Assembly: GCA_037176845.1 (NCBI GenBank)
Contig: JAYKXP010000007.1
Coordinates: 806,001-870,000 of the forward strand
Reading direction: 5' to 3'
DNA length: 64,000 bases
Origin: Paramarasmius palmivorus
Taxonomy: Eukaryota > Basidiomycota > Agaricomycetes > Agaricales > Marasmiaceae
The position numbers and the translations under genes are program-made. Positions 1 to 12,383 of this stretch are shown piece by piece (position 1 is the first letter of the stretch; the number at the start of each line of letters is the position of its first letter). Below the pieces are notes generated by a model. The model did not search any database, was not told the DNA's origin, and saw only the letters and a list, made by a program, of their open reading frames with translations.

Positions 1-1719
1 AAGCGTGGTTAGAGATGCCACGGCTCCCTCGGGAGTAGATAGAATCAAGGTTTGTTTGGACCTTGCAATAGTTAGTATGAAGGCAAGCTGGGAGAAGACA
101 AGGATTACGTGTATCCAAAGTCCTTGATAATGAGGTTTGAGACTAGTATTTCGTGAGCAGTATTCCAAGAAGAGGTCCAATCTAAAACTCACAGTTACTC
201 AGTCCACCGTTGGGGATACTCGCTAGGTAGGGTGATTGTCAGGTCTCTAATAAATCAAGTAGAAGGTGTTCTTACTGAGCAGGGTCGTAAGAACGATCAG
301 CCAAGTTCTTATATCGGTGAGCGCCTCCCAAACCTGTTCCCTCTTGAGTTCCTTGTTCGCCACACCTCCCTGATCATTTCTAATGCGTTCAATTGCTGCA
401 ACTCGTTCTTCCTGCGTCAAGAAACGTGCTTGCATAGGCGAGTCGGGCATCCAAATTAAAACGCATACACCGACGAGGACCGCTAGTCCTCCAAGGAGAA
501 TATATATGATTCTCCAAGGGGCGATGTCGCGCCCATCGTAATGTGCTACACCCTGGAGTCACAGTTATGGTTAGTGTGCGTGCAGAAATGTGAACCAAGA
601 GGCGTACGTATGCAACAAAGCCGCCAAAGATCTTTGTCAAGCCGTTCTGGTTACTCAGGCAATCAGTAAAGGATGACTTTTTAGATGTTATATATATATG
701 GGTCTCACCATGACGTAGAACCACGAAATTCGTTGAGCCTGTACGAGATCTATATGTATAAGGGATGGCTTTCATCATGAGATGGACTTGCCTGTTCATT
801 CTTCTTGTAGAACATCGATATAATGTGAATCAACACAGGAGCAACACAGCTCTCGCACATCCCTGAGATCCTGGTTACTTACAAATCCCGAGTACATCGT
901 TTGAAACATACCGAGAAGGAACCTCAAAGCAAAGAATGCCCCGAAGGAGGGAGCTATAGCGTGAAGGGCAAGCACAATGCCCCATATAACCATGTTACCG
1001 CCTGTACTCGTTTATTATAAGTGCTAGCGTTCAACGATCAAAGGAAGGGTTACGTGACATACCGAGGTACTTTGCGATCCTAGTTTTTTGGGCCAGATAT
1101 ACAGTAGGGAATTCGAAAGCCAGGAAACCTTTGGGCTATGAGCAAGGTGCAAAACCCCCAGAGATCGAACTTCACCTAGATAAAACGCCATGGACACTAG
1201 ATTATATTGCTGTAACAAGTCTAAGCACGACTTGTAACTCGAAGAACGGCGACGTAAATGACTTGCCTGTCCTTTGATCGGAAGTCCCATGACGCTACGA
1301 GGGGAATTCAATAGCCATGTATTCAAATAGTTGGTAAACAGTACCTGGCGTAGTTTAAAGACGTCTTATCCCTTTAGAAGCTTAGCATTGTTGTCGAGGC
1401 GAAAAAGTATTCTCCTTACAGAAATTGTGAAAAGTAAACCGCGGCGCATAGAGGTGGTATTAGCAAGTCCTGTGGGGTGTCAGGCTTCAGCAGGTCATTC
1501 AAATACCGTGAAGTTGTGTCGTACCATTTTCCGACGCAGCTTGCGATTGTATTCCTCGCTGAAATCGGCGGTTCTCTCCAGCCCCACCAACTTCAGAGCT
1601 TCATCGCCAGCGGAAAGGTTAATCGAGTCCGAACTCGGGGAGTAGGGCGCTTTCTCATCCGCATACGCCGACTTCGCGTCCACGTTGTCATTGTCGAGGT
1701 TCTTGTCGGGCAAAGTCAT
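1..1719 (-). CDS. MFS permease, allantoate/anion:cation symporter type (partial, 3' end beyond window)
   Basis: A multi-exon gene reading leftwards from the ATG at 1719 and leaving the window at position 1. The cytoplasmic N-terminus is polar and acidic (MTLPDKNLDN...). Later exons give DKTSLNYAS followed by VMGLPIKGQ, NMVIWGIVLALHA, FFALRFLLGMCESC, and the central loop MPDSPMQARFLTQEER. These are standard landmarks of the Dal5-like anion:cation symporter branch of the major facilitator superfamily, which has 12 membrane helices in the plasma membrane. Substrates in this branch are organic anions such as allantoate, ureidosuccinate or vitamins; the actual substrate cannot be read from sequence. 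All exons seen join in frame across short GT-AG introns, so it looks functional. The gene at 21119-23472 is a clear paralogue with the same exon pattern. Confidence 0.8.
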
Positions 1720-2192
1720 GATAGTGGGAAGGTGCGAAATAGAACCTGAGAAGTTTGGATACTTTAAAGGCTTTTAAACGTTTTGAACGGAACCCTGTGA
1801 CACAGAATGCAGATAAGCATAAAGTCCGCTTGTTTATCAGCATCTACGCCAGAAATGCCTAGCGAATGAAGCGATATCGTTCGGCCAACACGAGGAACTG
1901 AAAAACTGGAATTTGACGGGTCCACTCAAGGCCGCTGAATGTAAGGAACAGCTGATAAGTTGATAAACTCCACTCTTCAGTGGTCGGGCCGGAAGGTGCT
2001 CGTAATGATAGCCTGATAGAGACGCTCCTAAGCATGAAATGAGTTGATAATACTGGGGAAAGGGCAGTTTGACTTGTATCAGTCATTCTAGACAAGTCCT
2101 CCAACGAGGCTTCCCTTGTCTTCTGATGGCATTCACTCATTTCACCACAACAAGATGTGCGTCGCGAAAGCAAAGATTCTGGAATTGATTGT
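1720..2192. other. Intergenic region between the MFS permease start and NDUFA6 stop
   Basis: Both neighbours are on the minus strand, so this interval should hold the NDUFA6 3' UTR and the MFS promoter. I see no supported coding exon. Reading frames here are short and lack family motifs. Confidence 0.5.
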
Positions 2193-2697
2193 CTATACAA
2201 CACCACTTGCTGCTGGTCTAACTGCATCTTCGTCCCTCCCTAGAAATCTATGAGCAACAGGGAAGCCAATCACACCTCCGAAACGCACCTTCATAGAACT
2301 TTTGTAAGAAAGTCCTCTGTGGTCTGTCCTTCTCAGCCAAAAATGCATTTATGTGGTCGGGCATTTTCCAAATATTGATTGTCTCCTGGAATTCTTGCCA
2401 GCTCTTCAAAATGAGGACGTCGATAGCACGCTGGTCGGTCACATAACGGTTGCGCTCGAAACGTTTGCGAATTTGGTGCCTCACATAGGCGGGTGTCATG
2501 TTGAGGGAGTAAATCGAGACGATTTCAGGTGCCTACAAAAAGAGAGATGAGTGGGTGCACCTGAAATTATAGCGCATCCATACCGCACGGTACCACTCTC
2601 TGTAGAGTTGTATGACCCGCTTCCTTGCCTCCTCCGGGGAACCTGACCTGGACGCAACCCGAGCAAAACGGGATGGAATTGTGAATGCAGAAGCCAT
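2193..2697 (-). CDS. NDUFA6: NADH:ubiquinone oxidoreductase (complex I) LYR subunit NDUFA6/B14
   Basis: Accessory LYR-motif subunit of the mitochondrial complex I matrix arm, which in the family binds mitochondrial acyl carrier protein. Three exons, 2584-2697, 2289-2532 and 2193-2239 on the minus strand, join in frame through canonical introns of 51 and 49 nt to give about 134 residues, the usual length. The LYR signature IQLYREWYRA ends exon 1. Exon 2 carries APEIVSIYSLNM, the family block RKRFERNRYVTD and FLQKFYEG. Exon 3 restores the conserved ending RDEDAVRPA. Without the second intron the C-terminus would be unlike the family, which supports this model. The start lies 127 bp from the cardiolipin synthase start on the other strand. 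Confidence 0.95.
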
Positions 2698-2824
2698 TCT
2701 GCTCACAATGAGATATTGGTTTCAAGTAGAGTTAAATGTGTCAACCGACAAGCTTGAAAATCCGGTTGCGGCCGACGATTTACACGACGCTCTCACGGTT
2801 TCCACATCGTCATTGACAATGACC
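2698..2824. promoter_or_regulatory. Bidirectional promoter between NDUFA6 and cardiolipin synthase
   Basis: Only 127 bp separate the two divergent start codons, so both promoters and 5' UTRs must lie here or overlap the coding regions. Both products act at the mitochondrial inner membrane, and complex I function depends on cardiolipin, so co-regulation is plausible. No clear TATA box is visible. Confidence 0.6.
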
Positions 2825-3824
2825 ATGGCCTCTCTTCTTCGAATGTCCTGTCGGTCGACAATAATACGACCGTGTATAAGGCAGACGACGCCTTTCTCGT
2901 ATCATGCGTTCAAAATTTCTTCGTTTCGAAAATATTCCACCAACTTGGAACCGCATCGCAAACCAACCATTCGAGAAAACATCTACACTCTGCCAAATCT
3001 ATTGACTACATCAAGAATCGTAGCATGCCCAGTAATTGGGTGGTCGATACTTTCAGGCCAATTTCACCTTGCTACGTCGTTACTGGTCTATGCCGGCTTA
3101 ACAGATCTGGTCTGCTCTTCACATCCTCTTGCGTCGGCTCGAATCCTGAAATCTGCAGGCCGACGGATATCTAGCTAGAAGGTTCAAAATGACTTCAGTG
3201 CTCGGGACTATTTTGGACCCCGCTGCAGACAAGGCGTTGATGACGACGTTGACTGTAACGCTGGCGATGAAGGGGATGCTACCAGGTGAGGGCTTCAGCA
3301 GCAATTATTCCGTTGGGTATCTACTCATACACACATAGTTCCTATTGCAGTTCTTGTTATAGGCAGAGATGTTCTTCTTAGTCTCTCTGCCTTCTACATC
3401 CGATATACCTCATTGCCCCCTCCAGTAAGCTACCAATATAGTAATTGTGAGTTAATACTAAACCCCAACCCTTAGAAAACATTCACCCGTTATTGGGATT
3501 TCTCCATACCCTCTGCCGAAGTGCATCCCACTGGAATTAGCAAAGTAGGACAAGTCATGACGTTTGTCCTATGACTGACAGTCCTTTTAGATCAATACCG
3601 CCCTACAGTTATTATTAATGGGTACGACCACGATTAGTCCTCTGTTACCCTTTGCCATGGACGTTCCGCTCCAAGGGCTACAGTAAGCACTACCCCAACT
3701 TGTCAACCCGCTTATTAACCCAGACCGCGAAAGGTGGATCGTCGGAGTTACCACAATCTGGAGTGGTTTGTCCTACATTTTCTCAAAAGATGCTGTGCGA
3801 GTCCTGTCGGAACGCCGAAAATGA
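2825..3824 (+). CDS. CRD1: Mitochondrial cardiolipin synthase (CDP-alcohol phosphatidyltransferase)
   Basis: Makes cardiolipin from CDP-diacylglycerol and phosphatidylglycerol in the inner mitochondrial membrane. The N-terminus (MASLLRMSCRSTI, Arg/Ser rich) looks like a mitochondrial presequence; an in-frame ATG at 2819 is an alternative start. Exon 1 ends in YAGLTDL at 3109. After the intron, exon 2 opens with ADGYLARRF and SVLGTILDPAADK, which together form the CDP-alcohol phosphatidyltransferase signature DG-x2-AR-x(n)-G-x3-D-x3-D. Later exons give VIGRDVLLS, FTRYWDFS, the family block SKINTALQLLLMGTTT, and finally WIVGVTTIWSGLSY and KDAVRVLSERRK before TGA. The last intron must use the acceptor just before GTGGATC to keep this ending. 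The order and motifs match eukaryotic CRLS1/Crd1. Confidence 0.9.
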
Positions 3825-4005
3825 GATAGCTTACAAAGGGTTTGGGATATACGTTGGTCTAGCATAGTGGTGCGAAATAACATCGTTAAATAAGAGTCAT
3901 TGCTAATCTAGATTATAGATACTATACATAATTCTACTGGCACAACACGGGAAAACGGAATATCAGTGCAGATAATAATAATACAGGAAATATACGACCA
4001 TCGAA

Positions 4006-7000
4006 TTAGGAAGCAGCCGCAGCAGCTCTGCGCTGGCGAACCTCTTGGAGAGCCGCGGCCACGGCCTGTTTTGACGCGCTCTGCGTCTTCCATTCCTCGC
4101 TCGCACGTCTGTTCAGCCTCGTCAGTACTACACGCAGTCATGAACGGAGTATCACTTACCGGACACGGGCGAGGAACACCACCATAAGTCCTATGCTCCT
4201 CAACTTTCTCCTTTTCTTCACCGGAGGAGCGGGCAGCTCTGGGAAACCTAATCTTGCAATGGCAGCAAATATCGTCTGCTCACTAAAAGGAGCACCGTCA
4301 GCATGCAAGTAAGAAACTCGCCAGCGTGCATACCTCTTTTCGAATTGCGCCAACAAAACCAAAAGATATTGCTTCTGATACGCTAAATCGAACCGCAACG
4401 TAGACTCCCTCGTGAACTTGGCCTTGAGATAACGGATCTGCACGATCAAGCCTTTGCATTCTTTGCTATGTTGTGTCTTGAGATTTGAGAGCTGGCCGTC
4501 GTCCCTGCAAAGTTGTCAGTTTTAATCTTTCGCAATTAGTTATTGAACCTACATCGCGCACACGTGACTCTTCAACTCCGCTCTGGCCTGAAGCGTTTTC
4601 GTACGTTGATCGTCTAGCTGTTCGTTCAATAATCGCAGTTGTGTCTGCAGCTGCTTCTTGACCCTCTCAGCCTTTGTCGTCTCTTCCTTCTGCTTGACTT
4701 CTAGCTTCTCCTTTTCTGAACGTAGAAGCTTTAAGTCGCGTCCAAAGGCCTCGGCATCCTTTCTAACGCGTCTGAGGTCCGATTCTAAAGCTGCGACAGT
4801 CTGTGCAACTTGATCACTCTCAGCTGCGAGTCTGGCTTTGTCGGCTTCAGCGCGTTGTAAGTCGCTGGCGCGATCTGATAGTGCCTGGCGCAGTTCTTCA
4901 ATTTCAGCCAGGTGAAGGTCTAGCTGTTGCCGACGATTATCATGCGTTTGTTTGGAAGCCGTTTGTTGTTCACGAAGACGTTGTGCTTGCTGTTCACGAG
5001 GTCAGAAACATATTCCTTTTAATAGAAAGGAAGTCTTGCCTCCGATATCTGAGAGAACTTTTTCTGAAGCTCCTTATGCTCAGCGACGAGCAATGCTCGC
5101 TCATCTCGAAGCTGCTCCATGTTTTCAGTGTTCTCTTTGAATCTACTCTCCAGCAATCGAGTCTTCTGTTCTGCATTGGCGTTTTCTGGCGCATGGTATG
5201 AGCAACGTTGGTTCAGGAAGATAACGAGTACTTACGCCGTAATTCGTTCTCCATTTCGCGGTTCTCTTTCTTGCAAGTTTGGAGTTGCTCTTTAACATGT
5301 TCCATGTCCTTTGTAAATGGTCAGAGACAGTTGAAGCTTTGGCTAGATGACTCCTCACAGATTCAGTCCTCTTGAGCTGCAGTAAGACTTCATCCTTCTC
5401 CCGAGAAATGCGGTTTTGCTCGGTAGACATCCCACGTAGACGGGAGCGTTCGACCCTGAGATCATCCTCGAGGCTGCTGATGGTGAGCTTGGCCTTGTTC
5501 AATTCCTGATTGGGAAATGTGTTAAGTGAAACTGGACTATGAAAATCAGATCACAAACCGTTTGAAGATCTTGTCGCAGACGAGAATCCACCTTTTGATT
5601 CTCGAGGGCTCGGTCGACTTCCTCCCGGGTTTGACGAACTTGAGCGTTAAGACGGTTAGCGGCGTCCTGCAAGATTGCCCTTTCGCCCTCAAGTTGTGCT
5701 TTCTCATCTCCCCATTGCTTCTTCATGTCAGTTAATTGGGCATTGACAGATCGCAAGTTGGCTCTAAGGGCTTCACTTGTTCTGGTCGGAGGTGTCGGGG
5801 GCTCACTGAGAAGGCCATCTTTCGAAGTCTCGAAGAAGCTACTACTATAGACCAGTTAGCAGAAGTTCAGCCAGACACAGTGATCATACCTGTCGTGATC
5901 GTTCAGCTGGAGGCTTCGCAAGTCGACCTTGACCAAACACTTTTGGCATCTTGCTCGCTGCAGTCGTTGTAGTCGCCTCTCTTCCCTGCGTGACAACCTG
6001 GCGAGCTCTTCCTCCAGAGCTTTGATCTTTGATCGGGCGTCCTCGAGTTTCTTGGTCAAGCCAACAACGCCGAGACCAGCGTCCTCTAGTTTGTCAATTT
6101 TGTCGTCGATGCTTTCATTGGCACGATCGAGCTCGCGTTGGAGGCGGGAAATCTCAGCGACGAGCGGAGATACACTAGGGTCCGCAAAAGTATTATTCAG
6201 CCAAGACATCTATATCGAATATCTTAGCGTCTTTTCAGGTAAGATAGGCAGCATGCTTACGTCCTTGAGTGGGCCTCCAGGCGTTTTCGGAGTCTTCAGT
6301 GACATTGCAAGAACTTGACGATGTATAGGTGAGATGCCTGGGGTATTGAAGAACTTGTTTGGCGTGTTCATAGAGACTTCGTTATGTGAAAGTCTCATCA
6401 CCCTGATTCTCTCCGAAAGCGCTTCATTCTCCTTTTCCAGCATTTCTATGCGAACATCTTTGGCCTTGTCCATAGCCTTGCGAGCGGGTGACTGACTAAG
6501 GATGGTGTTTAGCCTGGCGATCTCCTTGTTAGCACCCTCGAGTTCCTCTTCCAACGCCTCAATCTCGGCAAAGGCAGCAGCAGTATCTGGCGACGTGTGT
6601 TTAGAGATATCCATGGAACGAGAGCTGAGCTCCTTTTGGCGTTCTTTTTCCTGTTCAAGAGTCGTGATTCGTCCCCTGAGTTCTGCGATCTCTTCCTCGT
6701 CTGCTGACATTCTTCGCTCAGCGGCTTCCAGTGCTTCCTCCATCTGTCTTGCAAGCTCTTTGGCACCGTCCCTCTCCTTCTCTGTGTCCTCCAGTTGGTC
6801 CTCTATGTCATTCCTCAAGGAGTCGACCTTTTGAAGTTGGTCTCTGAGTATGCCCAGCTCTCGCTCCTTCTCTTCAATTTGGCCAGCAGCGATCCCAACA
6901 CGTTCTTCCAGCTCTGCTGTATATGCTTTCGTTCCTTTGAGCTCTTCCTCCATCTTGACATTCAGTGCTTCAAGATGCTTGACCTCGAGTCTCATTGCGT

Positions 7001-10000
7001 CGATTTCACGCTGAGAGCTCTCCAAGCGTGCCTCGACTCCCCTTTGCTCTGCAGTGATTTGATCCTTTGCTGCCTCCGAATCTTTGAGCACTCGCTCCAG
7101 CTTCTCAACTCGCTCGTCCGAATCGGATACCAGTCCCTCCAGCTCTTCAACCCGGGCGTTTGCCCGCCGTAGCTGACCCATGAGTCTGTTGAGTCTTTCA
7201 TTGGCCTCTCGAAGTTCCCCACCGAGTTCCATCCCGCTGTCCAATGCTTCGGTAGCTTTCCGTTCACGTTCGAGGGCCTCGTCACGTTCTGCATTGGCCA
7301 TGGAGACTTGTCTAGTCGTCTCGGCCTCTAGTCTGCGGGCACGAGTTTCGGATTCTTCGAGTCGCTTTTCGAGGTCATGAACGATAGTTTCCACGCCTCG
7401 CTCGACCTCTCCCATACGTTCCTTCCAACGTTCTCTGTCCCGAGCACGCTCCTCCCTTTCTTCTTCGAGGGCTTGAACTGTCACTTCATGCTGATGAGCA
7501 GAGTCTTCCTTTTCCTTGACCAATGTTGCCAACTGTGATCTCATCTCTTCAATCGTTCTCTCCATTTCTTCTTTCTCCGAGAGATGCCCAGCCCTCTCCA
7601 CTTCAACCGCTCGCTCCAAGACACCTTTTTCCAAGGCTTTGGCATCCAGTTCGGACTTGAATGCTTCGATAATAGCTTCAAGTTCAGCCTTCTCCTCCGA
7701 CCATGCAGGGTTACTATCTGATGCTTCTTCCTCCTCCTTAACATCTCCTAGAGCTGACCCAGCACTTGTTCTACGTTTAGCGTTGCTGAAACGAGGACGA
7801 ATGTGTGCCGAGACAGAGCTAAGATTAGAGGCCGACTCTTCACCCTTGCTGGAATTACTAGCAGCAGACAGCCGACTGCTCGCCACCTGCTCCTCTGCTC
7901 GTTTCAATCTCTCCACCAACTTCTCGTTCTCTTCTTGCAAGCGCCTGTTTAGTCCATGCAGGTAGTTATTGAGTTTTCCTGCGTTGAATCTTCCAACACC
8001 ATGTGCATTGACCCCAGTTCCGCCAAAGCCCAGAGCAGGATCGAAGGATGTATTGGCTCTAGGATGCGTCGTTAAGTCGTGCGAGGAAGTCGTGGAGATG
8101 AAAGAAACAGAAGAAATATCATTTGCGTTGACCTGCAAATGTGGACTCGATTTGGTGGCAGTAAAAGGGGAAGGTACCTTGCCTGGGGCCGGCGTGTTCC
8201 AGGGGAGAACATTATCGCTATCACCAGCCTCAGATTTAGATACATCCCTTTGGCTGGAAGCAGGCGACCCTGCACTTGGCTGAGCGCTACCCTCAGAAGT
8301 CGTACTCGAGTCAGCAGTAAATGCCTGAGCCAGCGGGTGAGAGCCAGCGCCAGCCCTTGCGAATCGTGGTCGAGGTGTTGCGCCTGCAAACGCCGTACGA
8401 AGTCCAGGTGTGGATGCAGGAAGCGCCGCCGGTACTCCGGGTGTTGCAGCTATTGGTGTATCGGGGGCATCTACTACCCCGCCAAAACGTACATTGCCTC
8501 TGCCAGTCGGCGCTATGGGTGTGTCCTCCACATCAGGAGCAACGGAACCGATAGACTCTCTTCCTCGATTCCGAATGAACTTTTCTTCGAGGTTGCCTGT
8601 TCCGGTTCGAGGACGCGTTGGATGAGGCGTGGGGAACTTGTTGAACCTCGGCCGAGGTCTAGCTGTCGAGTTGATGACCGACAGGAGAAAAGACCGGCGA
8701 CGAGTGTGGGGCGTGAGTAGATCGTCGTTATCATCATCAGGACGGTTCGCGGGAATGGTTTTGTCGACATCTTGGTCCTCATCTTGGCTGTCAGTAGGCC
8801 GCTGAGTTTCTTCGTGATTTACACTAGTGTCCTCGTCGGAGTTCCTGACGTCTGTATGATCACCGGAGTCCTCTGAGTGAACATCAACAGCCTCTTTGCC
8901 GCCGGAATACGTGCTCGGCCTCGGGGTGTCGGGAGCATCCCTCGGAGAAGGTAGCCCGAATCGAGCCCTGGGCCGAGGAAATGCTGGGGTTGGAGTTGCC
9001 AATGCCAGTGAGGGCGAAACAGAAGCCGAGGAGAACGCACTGAGCTCCTCCCGCAGTCCACTGAAAGCCTGCATCCCACTAAGTTCTCCTACAGAGACAT
9101 GCGACCGCTGTCCACTCCCTCCCTCTGAAGAGAAGGTCGGCTCTGTAGATGAGGCACCGGTTCTATCTTCGTGTCCATGGATATCGTGGACTCCTGTATT
9201 AGACCGTTCACTGACGGATTCTGTGTCAGAGACATCGAACCTGCGCACAGGAGATATGTGGGCGTCTGTAATGTCCATGGATCGAGTGTCGTTCTCGTCA
9301 CGACTGCTTCGGAATGAAGCCATTGAACGCTGGAGTTGTTCTTCGTCTACATCTGGACTGCCTCCACGCCTTGTGATTCCGACAGCAGGCGAGTTCGAGT
9401 TGGACCGAGGAAGTGGTATAGATGCAGGCGGTAGGGGCGGTGGTAAAGGAAAGAGTGCCAAGGATTTACTGAATGATTGAGACTCGTCTGAGTCGTGTCG
9501 AACCGACCGACCAGACCTAGTGCTATGAGGGGTAGAGTTGGTAGGTGAAGAGGCCGGAGATCCCGTAGTATGTGTGAGGGATGGGGTCCGTGTGCGTTCG
9601 AGAACAGGCCTTCGAGTTACAATGTTTCGGAATTTGTCTTTATCGAACGGAGAGGGCTTTGGCACTTCGTAAGTTAGATACCCCTGCATAATGTTGTAGA
9701 ACACACCTTGGGCTCCGACTTTAGCTTTACCATATACTCTGTATAGGCCGTCTTCTTGTTGTTGGGCGTGGGTCCGGGTGCATCTGCTGCACCCAGAAAA
9801 GGCGAGCTGGCCCTGCTTACAGACTCCAGCGCATCGCTCAAGTCATCCACGGTATCCAATTCTACTCGAGATAGCTCTTCAATGTCCCCACCCGGTCCAG
9901 CAATATCAGGTAATGAAGGAATCGCGCTGATATCGAATGAGTCGATGTCTGGTTCTTCCTGCTCGTGCTTTGAGCTGAGTGATATGGCCGCCGAGTTACT

Positions 10001-10348
10001 AAAACGTGAACGAGTAGTCGAGGACCTGCTGGATCTTGCTATAGAGTTTGCAAATCGAGTAGCACTAGATGAACCAGAAGTTGTTCTCATGGTCAAACTA
10101 GTACCTCCACGAAACGTTCTAGTCGACGCATGAGAAGATACTGCTGGTGTCGAGTGAATTGGCGATCCGATGTGACCTATATTCTGGCTACTTTCGTCGT
10201 CGTGGACATCGTCGGTGGATGTTTCAGGCAAAATGTTGTCGGCAGAGTCGTCCATTGGTGGAAGAGAGGGTAACGAAGGCATATCTTGTCCATCGTCGGC
10301 CTCGATTCTGCGCCATATTCTGGATGGCGTCTCCAGCATCAAAGCCAT
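4006..10348 (-). CDS. Large coiled-coil spindle-pole-body/microtubule-organising protein with C-terminal PACT-like domain
   Basis: A giant protein (about 2,000 residues) with a low-complexity Ser/Pro/Thr-rich N-terminus (start MALMLETPSRIWRRIE), a long heptad-type coiled coil from about 7900 down to 4450, and a C-terminal block RYLKAKFTRESTLRFDLA followed by QKQYLLVLLAQFEKR. That last block resembles the PACT centrosome-targeting domain of pericentrin, S. pombe Pcp1 and budding yeast Spc110. By family, such proteins anchor gamma-tubulin complexes at the spindle pole body. A 47-nt intron joins ...AYTEYM to GYLTYEVPKP near 9700. Further introns lie near 6240, 5860, 5540, 5320, 5220, 5010, 4540 and 4140, and the C-terminus is a basic/Ala tail ending at 4006. 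I could not place a CM1 motif with confidence, so Pcp1-like rather than Mto1-like identity is inferred from the C-terminus only. The adjacent RING gene is divergent at 151 bp. Confidence 0.8.
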
Positions 10349-10499
10349 GGTGCTCGTCGTCGTGGTCGTTGATGAAGAAAGAAGTCACGCACCTGCCATG
10401 TTGATGTGACACGTGATCGCGTAGGGCAGGCCACGCGTTACGTTGTCTGCCCATTACGGCTGAACCTTTCTTTCCTCTACCACCATTATCTGCCACTCG
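10349..10499. promoter_or_regulatory. Bidirectional promoter between the PACT-domain protein and a RING protein
   Basis: The two ATGs face away from each other with 151 bp between them. No TATA box is visible, as is common for fungal housekeeping genes. Confidence 0.5.
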
Positions 10500-11887
10500 A
10501 TGGATAGTCGCTGGGATCATCTCATTCGGGTTCAGTGTCCGATATGTCTAGACTATTTCAAGCTACCGACGAAAGCGGATGACGACTTTGTCACATTTCC
10601 ATGTCGTATGTTATCAAGGTTTCTGCCTTTCAGAATTCTATTCACTCACATTAGGTCATGGTACATGCAAGAGATGCCTCGCCGAAAGCAACAAGAACTT
10701 CAGACGCCGCGAACCTGCTTGTGTCGTGTGCAGGCGGCCTTACAAGGCAGATGAGGCACATCACTTATATCTTACGATCGACGATGCAAAGATAGTGTCA
10801 GCTAGTACTACTGTGGAGAAGATGGCCGAAATGGACTCAGACTCGAAGTTGATCAGCGTGAAAACTGCAGGGGAAAGGGTCAAGCGAGCTTCGGAAACGC
10901 TTGCTTGTCCCTGTCACGAAGATATAGCGGTGCGAAATTAACGTCTATTACTCTTGCTGCGTGAACTAAGTTTTTTCTCAGAAAGCCCTATTGAGGGCTG
11001 TAGAAGATTTTAAGGAACGAATCACGCCGATTTTTGAAAAGGCTGGGGCTCAAGCGGAGGAAATCGCACAGCTACGGGAAGATTTACGAAGGTCGAACAA
11101 AGAGAGCGCAAAGTTGAAGAAGGTCGCGGCGTCCACTGAAGCGAAGGATCGGAAAATAGCGGAGTTACGGGCAGAACTGGAAGAAACGCGGAAAATTAGT
11201 GAAAAAGCACTCGTTCACGCCGAACGCGCGAGCACAGAGAACCAACGGCTGCAGGGAGAACTGAATAGAACTAATCAGGGCAGGGAAGAAATGACGCGAG
11301 AGAATACGCGACTGAAAGGTCTTCTGGAACAGCATAACAAGCAAGTCAGTGATGATATCTTGACCCTACATGTGGCAAGCCACTCACTGTCTTCACAGAA
11401 TCGCGCACAGAAGAGCAAGATAAAGGGTCTACAGGACGAGGTAGCCCGGCTCAAGCAGACTGGGCATCAAGAAGCATCGCTATCGCTTGAAGGTCAAGCT
11501 GTCATTTCGTATGAGGTTTGTTTATGTGTTTAAACTACTCTTGAATCTTCACTCACGTTGTTTAAGGATCAACTGCGTACACCTTCGCCATCACCTTCAT
11601 CTCCATTGAATACAACTCTAGTCGATTCACGCCCGTATATTCCCCATCATGACAAAGAAAACACACACCATATGCCTCGGCTCGATTATGAAGGGATGCC
11701 AACCCCCGGCTTTTCCTCCGACTGGACTATGGGTAGAGATTCGGGTCCCAGCTCGAGAACAATCAAAAGAAAACTGAGTCTACCGAAAGCGAACTCTTCA
11801 AGCACACTGCCGATACCGTTGGATCGAAAGGGACGGCCCACAGTTGCAGTGCAGTTGGGCCCAAAGCGTTCGCGACGAGCACCCTAG
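10500..11887 (+). CDS. RING-HC finger protein with coiled coil (putative E3 ubiquitin ligase)
   Basis: The N-terminal RING finger is assembled across the first intron: CPICLDYFKL, then FPC joined to RHGTCKRCL, then CVVCRRPY. This gives C-x2-C...C-x-H-x2-C-x2-C...C-x2-C, the zinc-binding pattern of RING-HC E3 ligases. Residues from about 140 to 320 form a Glu/Lys/Arg-rich coiled coil (EEIAQLREDLRRSN and similar). The C-terminal third is Ser/Pro-rich and basic, with KRKLSLPKAN and KRSRR, which suggests nuclear location. Introns are near 10604, at 10930-10981, and near 11517; all are short GT-AG introns. The final exon ends at TAG 11885-11887. The substrate is unknown. The head-to-head neighbour is the PACT-domain protein. 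Confidence 0.85.
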
Positions 11888-12383
11888 AAATCTGGTGTCT
11901 GATCATCAGGTCACTTTTAATACCCATTCGTCGTATACCCTAATTCTTGGCTTCGACCCCGCCTCGTGTGGGAGATTTATAGTTGTACATAAAGTAACCT
12001 GGCACAACCCTCACAGATCCAGGCCACTGCATTGCAACCTACAATGGGATCCCACGTAGCATATGCCCTCCTTGCGATAATTTATAGCTATAATTCTGTA
12101 TACAAGACACGACGCCCATCACCGCCAGCATTGAATCAGCGATTTGCATGAATTGAGTCCGGAACTTCTCAGACTCTAGCGAGTCTAGTACAGGAACGAA
12201 TGCGGATGCATGAATGATCGATACATCAGCCGGCAAAGGGTGGCAAAAAGGCGGATTTGAAAAAGCTTTTTTCCTTTTATTATTGGAACGGCGACGAGTG
12301 GGCCAAACTTGCTTGGCTGTTGTCTCATCCCGTCTGTCCTCGACAGCTTGCTCGTTGGCCGACGTTGGCCCGCATGTCCTGGC
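11888..12383. other. Intergenic region upstream of the hybrid histidine kinase
   Basis: This holds the RING gene 3' UTR and the histidine kinase promoter. There are A/T-rich and T-run stretches around 12245-12290 (ttttttcctttt) ahead of the kinase. I see no supported exon. Confidence 0.4.

Noticed and set aside
796..993. Apparent loss of the MFS sequence after FFALRFLLG in the left-edge permease
   Set aside because: An intron (gtatgt...cag) removes the odd stretch and restores MCESCVAPVLIHIISMFYKK, so the gene is not broken here.
6502..9480. Many long plus-strand reading frames across the large coiled-coil gene
   Set aside because: They are shadows of the minus-strand gene: Ser- and Leu-rich translations of a Glu/Lys-rich coiled coil, with no domains.
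9682..9704. A 23-nt GT...AG stretch that could be the intron linking the first two exons of the PACT-domain gene
   Set aside because: Too short for a spliceosomal intron; a 47-nt intron using the upstream gtaaag donor joins the same exons in frame.
12309..12383. Extension of the histidine kinase upstream of 12384
   Set aside because: The upstream part of the frame has no ATG; the first in-frame ATG is at 12384.
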